A stretch of 64,000 nucleotides of DNA from positions 36,369,058-36,433,057 of the forward strand of contig NW_024037059.1 of the NCBI RefSeq assembly GCF_015706575.1, written 5' to 3'. The DNA is from Patiria miniata (Eukaryota > Echinodermata > Asteroidea > Valvatida > Asterinidae). The notes below the pieces were generated by a model that searched no databases, had not been told where the DNA came from, and saw only the letters and a list, made by a program, of their open reading frames with translations. Positions within the stretch are counted from its first letter, which is position 1. Each line of letters opens with the position of its first letter. The position numbers and the translations under genes were made by a program. Shown piece by piece: positions 63,472 to 64,000 of the stretch.

Positions 63472-63985
63472 CACTGACTAGTCTAGCCACATAAATGTGG
63501 CCTATTTACTGGACTGCCTCCGTAAACATAGGCCACACATCCACATGTACAAAAACGTGTCGACTTTGCCAAATTTTGATTTTCACATTTAGGCTTACTT
63601 TGTAGGTTTTTTTTTGCTTTAGAAGCATTCCCACCCTCTATATAGGCTAATCAGAAACTTTGGAAAGTGCTGCCTTTTTCCATGGAGGAATTTATTCCTC
63701 CAGACCATGCTTTTTCAGATGTCTAATTTTTGTGAAATTTCATGTTGAAATTGTATCTGGAAATTTCACGAAAAGTGGACATCTGAAAAAAGGCAGCACT
63801 TTCTGATTAGCCTATATAGAGGGTGAGAATGCTTCTAAAGCAAAAAAAACCTACAAAGTAAGCCTAAATGTGAAAATCAAAATTTGGCAAAGTCGACACG
63901 ATTTTGTACATGTGGATGTGTGGCCTATGTTTACGGAGGCAGTCCAGTAAATAGGCCACATTTATGGGGCTATCACTAGTCATGC
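63472..63985. mobile_element. Nearly complete 0.5-kb hairpin (long-TIR foldback/MITE)
   Basis: The left arm (about 63,475-63,680) and right arm (about 63,785-63,985) are reverse complements with few mismatches. Matching landmarks are TTTACTGGACTGCCTCCGTA versus TACGGAGGCAGTCCAGTAAA and CACCCTCTATATAGGCTAAT versus ATTAGCCTATATAGAGGGTG. The centre is itself inverted (CAGATGTCTAATTTTTGTGA against its partner near 63,770), so nearly all of it can fold. No protein is encoded. Confidence 0.88.
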
Positions 63986-64000
63986 TAGTCATACATGTCA

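Overview
This is a eukaryotic window from an intron-rich animal genome, most likely a marine invertebrate deuterostome and probably an echinoderm. The reasons are: short exons (about 55-370 bp) in introns of 0.1-2 kb; a long C-terminal-motor kinesin of the kinesin-C/KCBP type, described among animals in sea urchin; abundant TACATGTA palindromes and poly-C/poly-G tracts; and several small TIR transposons and tRNA-derived SINEs. The species is an inference; no taxonomic marker gene is present.

Eight protein-coding genes were assembled by hand by joining exons with GT-AG (one GC-AG) boundaries and checking that every junction keeps the reading frame. From the left: (1) minus strand, a kinesin-C/KCBP-like C-terminal motor kinesin; 25 exons and 1461 codons are visible, and the rest of the motor lies beyond the left edge. 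(2) Plus strand, CFAP210 (CCDC173), an axonemal microtubule inner protein, 556 aa. (3) Minus strand, PGAP3, a GPI-anchor lipid-remodelling membrane protein, 338 aa. (4) Plus strand, AVL9, a DENN-type secretory trafficking protein, 775 aa. (5) Plus strand, PHGDH, the first enzyme of serine synthesis, 530 aa. (6-9, four genes counted as one family) Minus strand, a tandem array of four paralogous single-pass receptors (A-D, 242-257 aa) related to the cation-dependent mannose-6-phosphate receptor (M6PR).

The kinesin and CFAP210 are head to head (1.8 kb apart), CFAP210 and PGAP3 are tail to tail, PGAP3 and AVL9 are head to head (1.6 kb apart), AVL9 and PHGDH are in tandem, and PHGDH runs tail to tail into the receptor array.

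The most interesting locus is the receptor array at 44.05-62.59 kb. All four genes have seven coding exons with the same intron phases (2,0,2,0,2,0), a signal peptide, a cysteine-rich MRH-type lumenal domain, one membrane span, an M6PR-like juxtamembrane segment and a separate small last exon. That last exon ends each protein in a YXXPhi sorting motif (YEDL, YKSM, YDEI, YEQI). Judged against the four sugar-contacting residues of M6PR (Gln, Arg, Glu, Tyr), only copy B keeps all four; A, C and D each change a different one. This suggests a lineage-specific set of sorting lectins that has diversified.

Repeats are rich and well resolved: three hAT-like MITEs with perfect 8-bp target duplications, two inverted copies of an element carrying 145-bp tandem repeats, a nearly perfect 0.5-kb hairpin at the right end, a foldback element built of 16-bp units in CFAP210 intron 1, and several smaller TIR elements.
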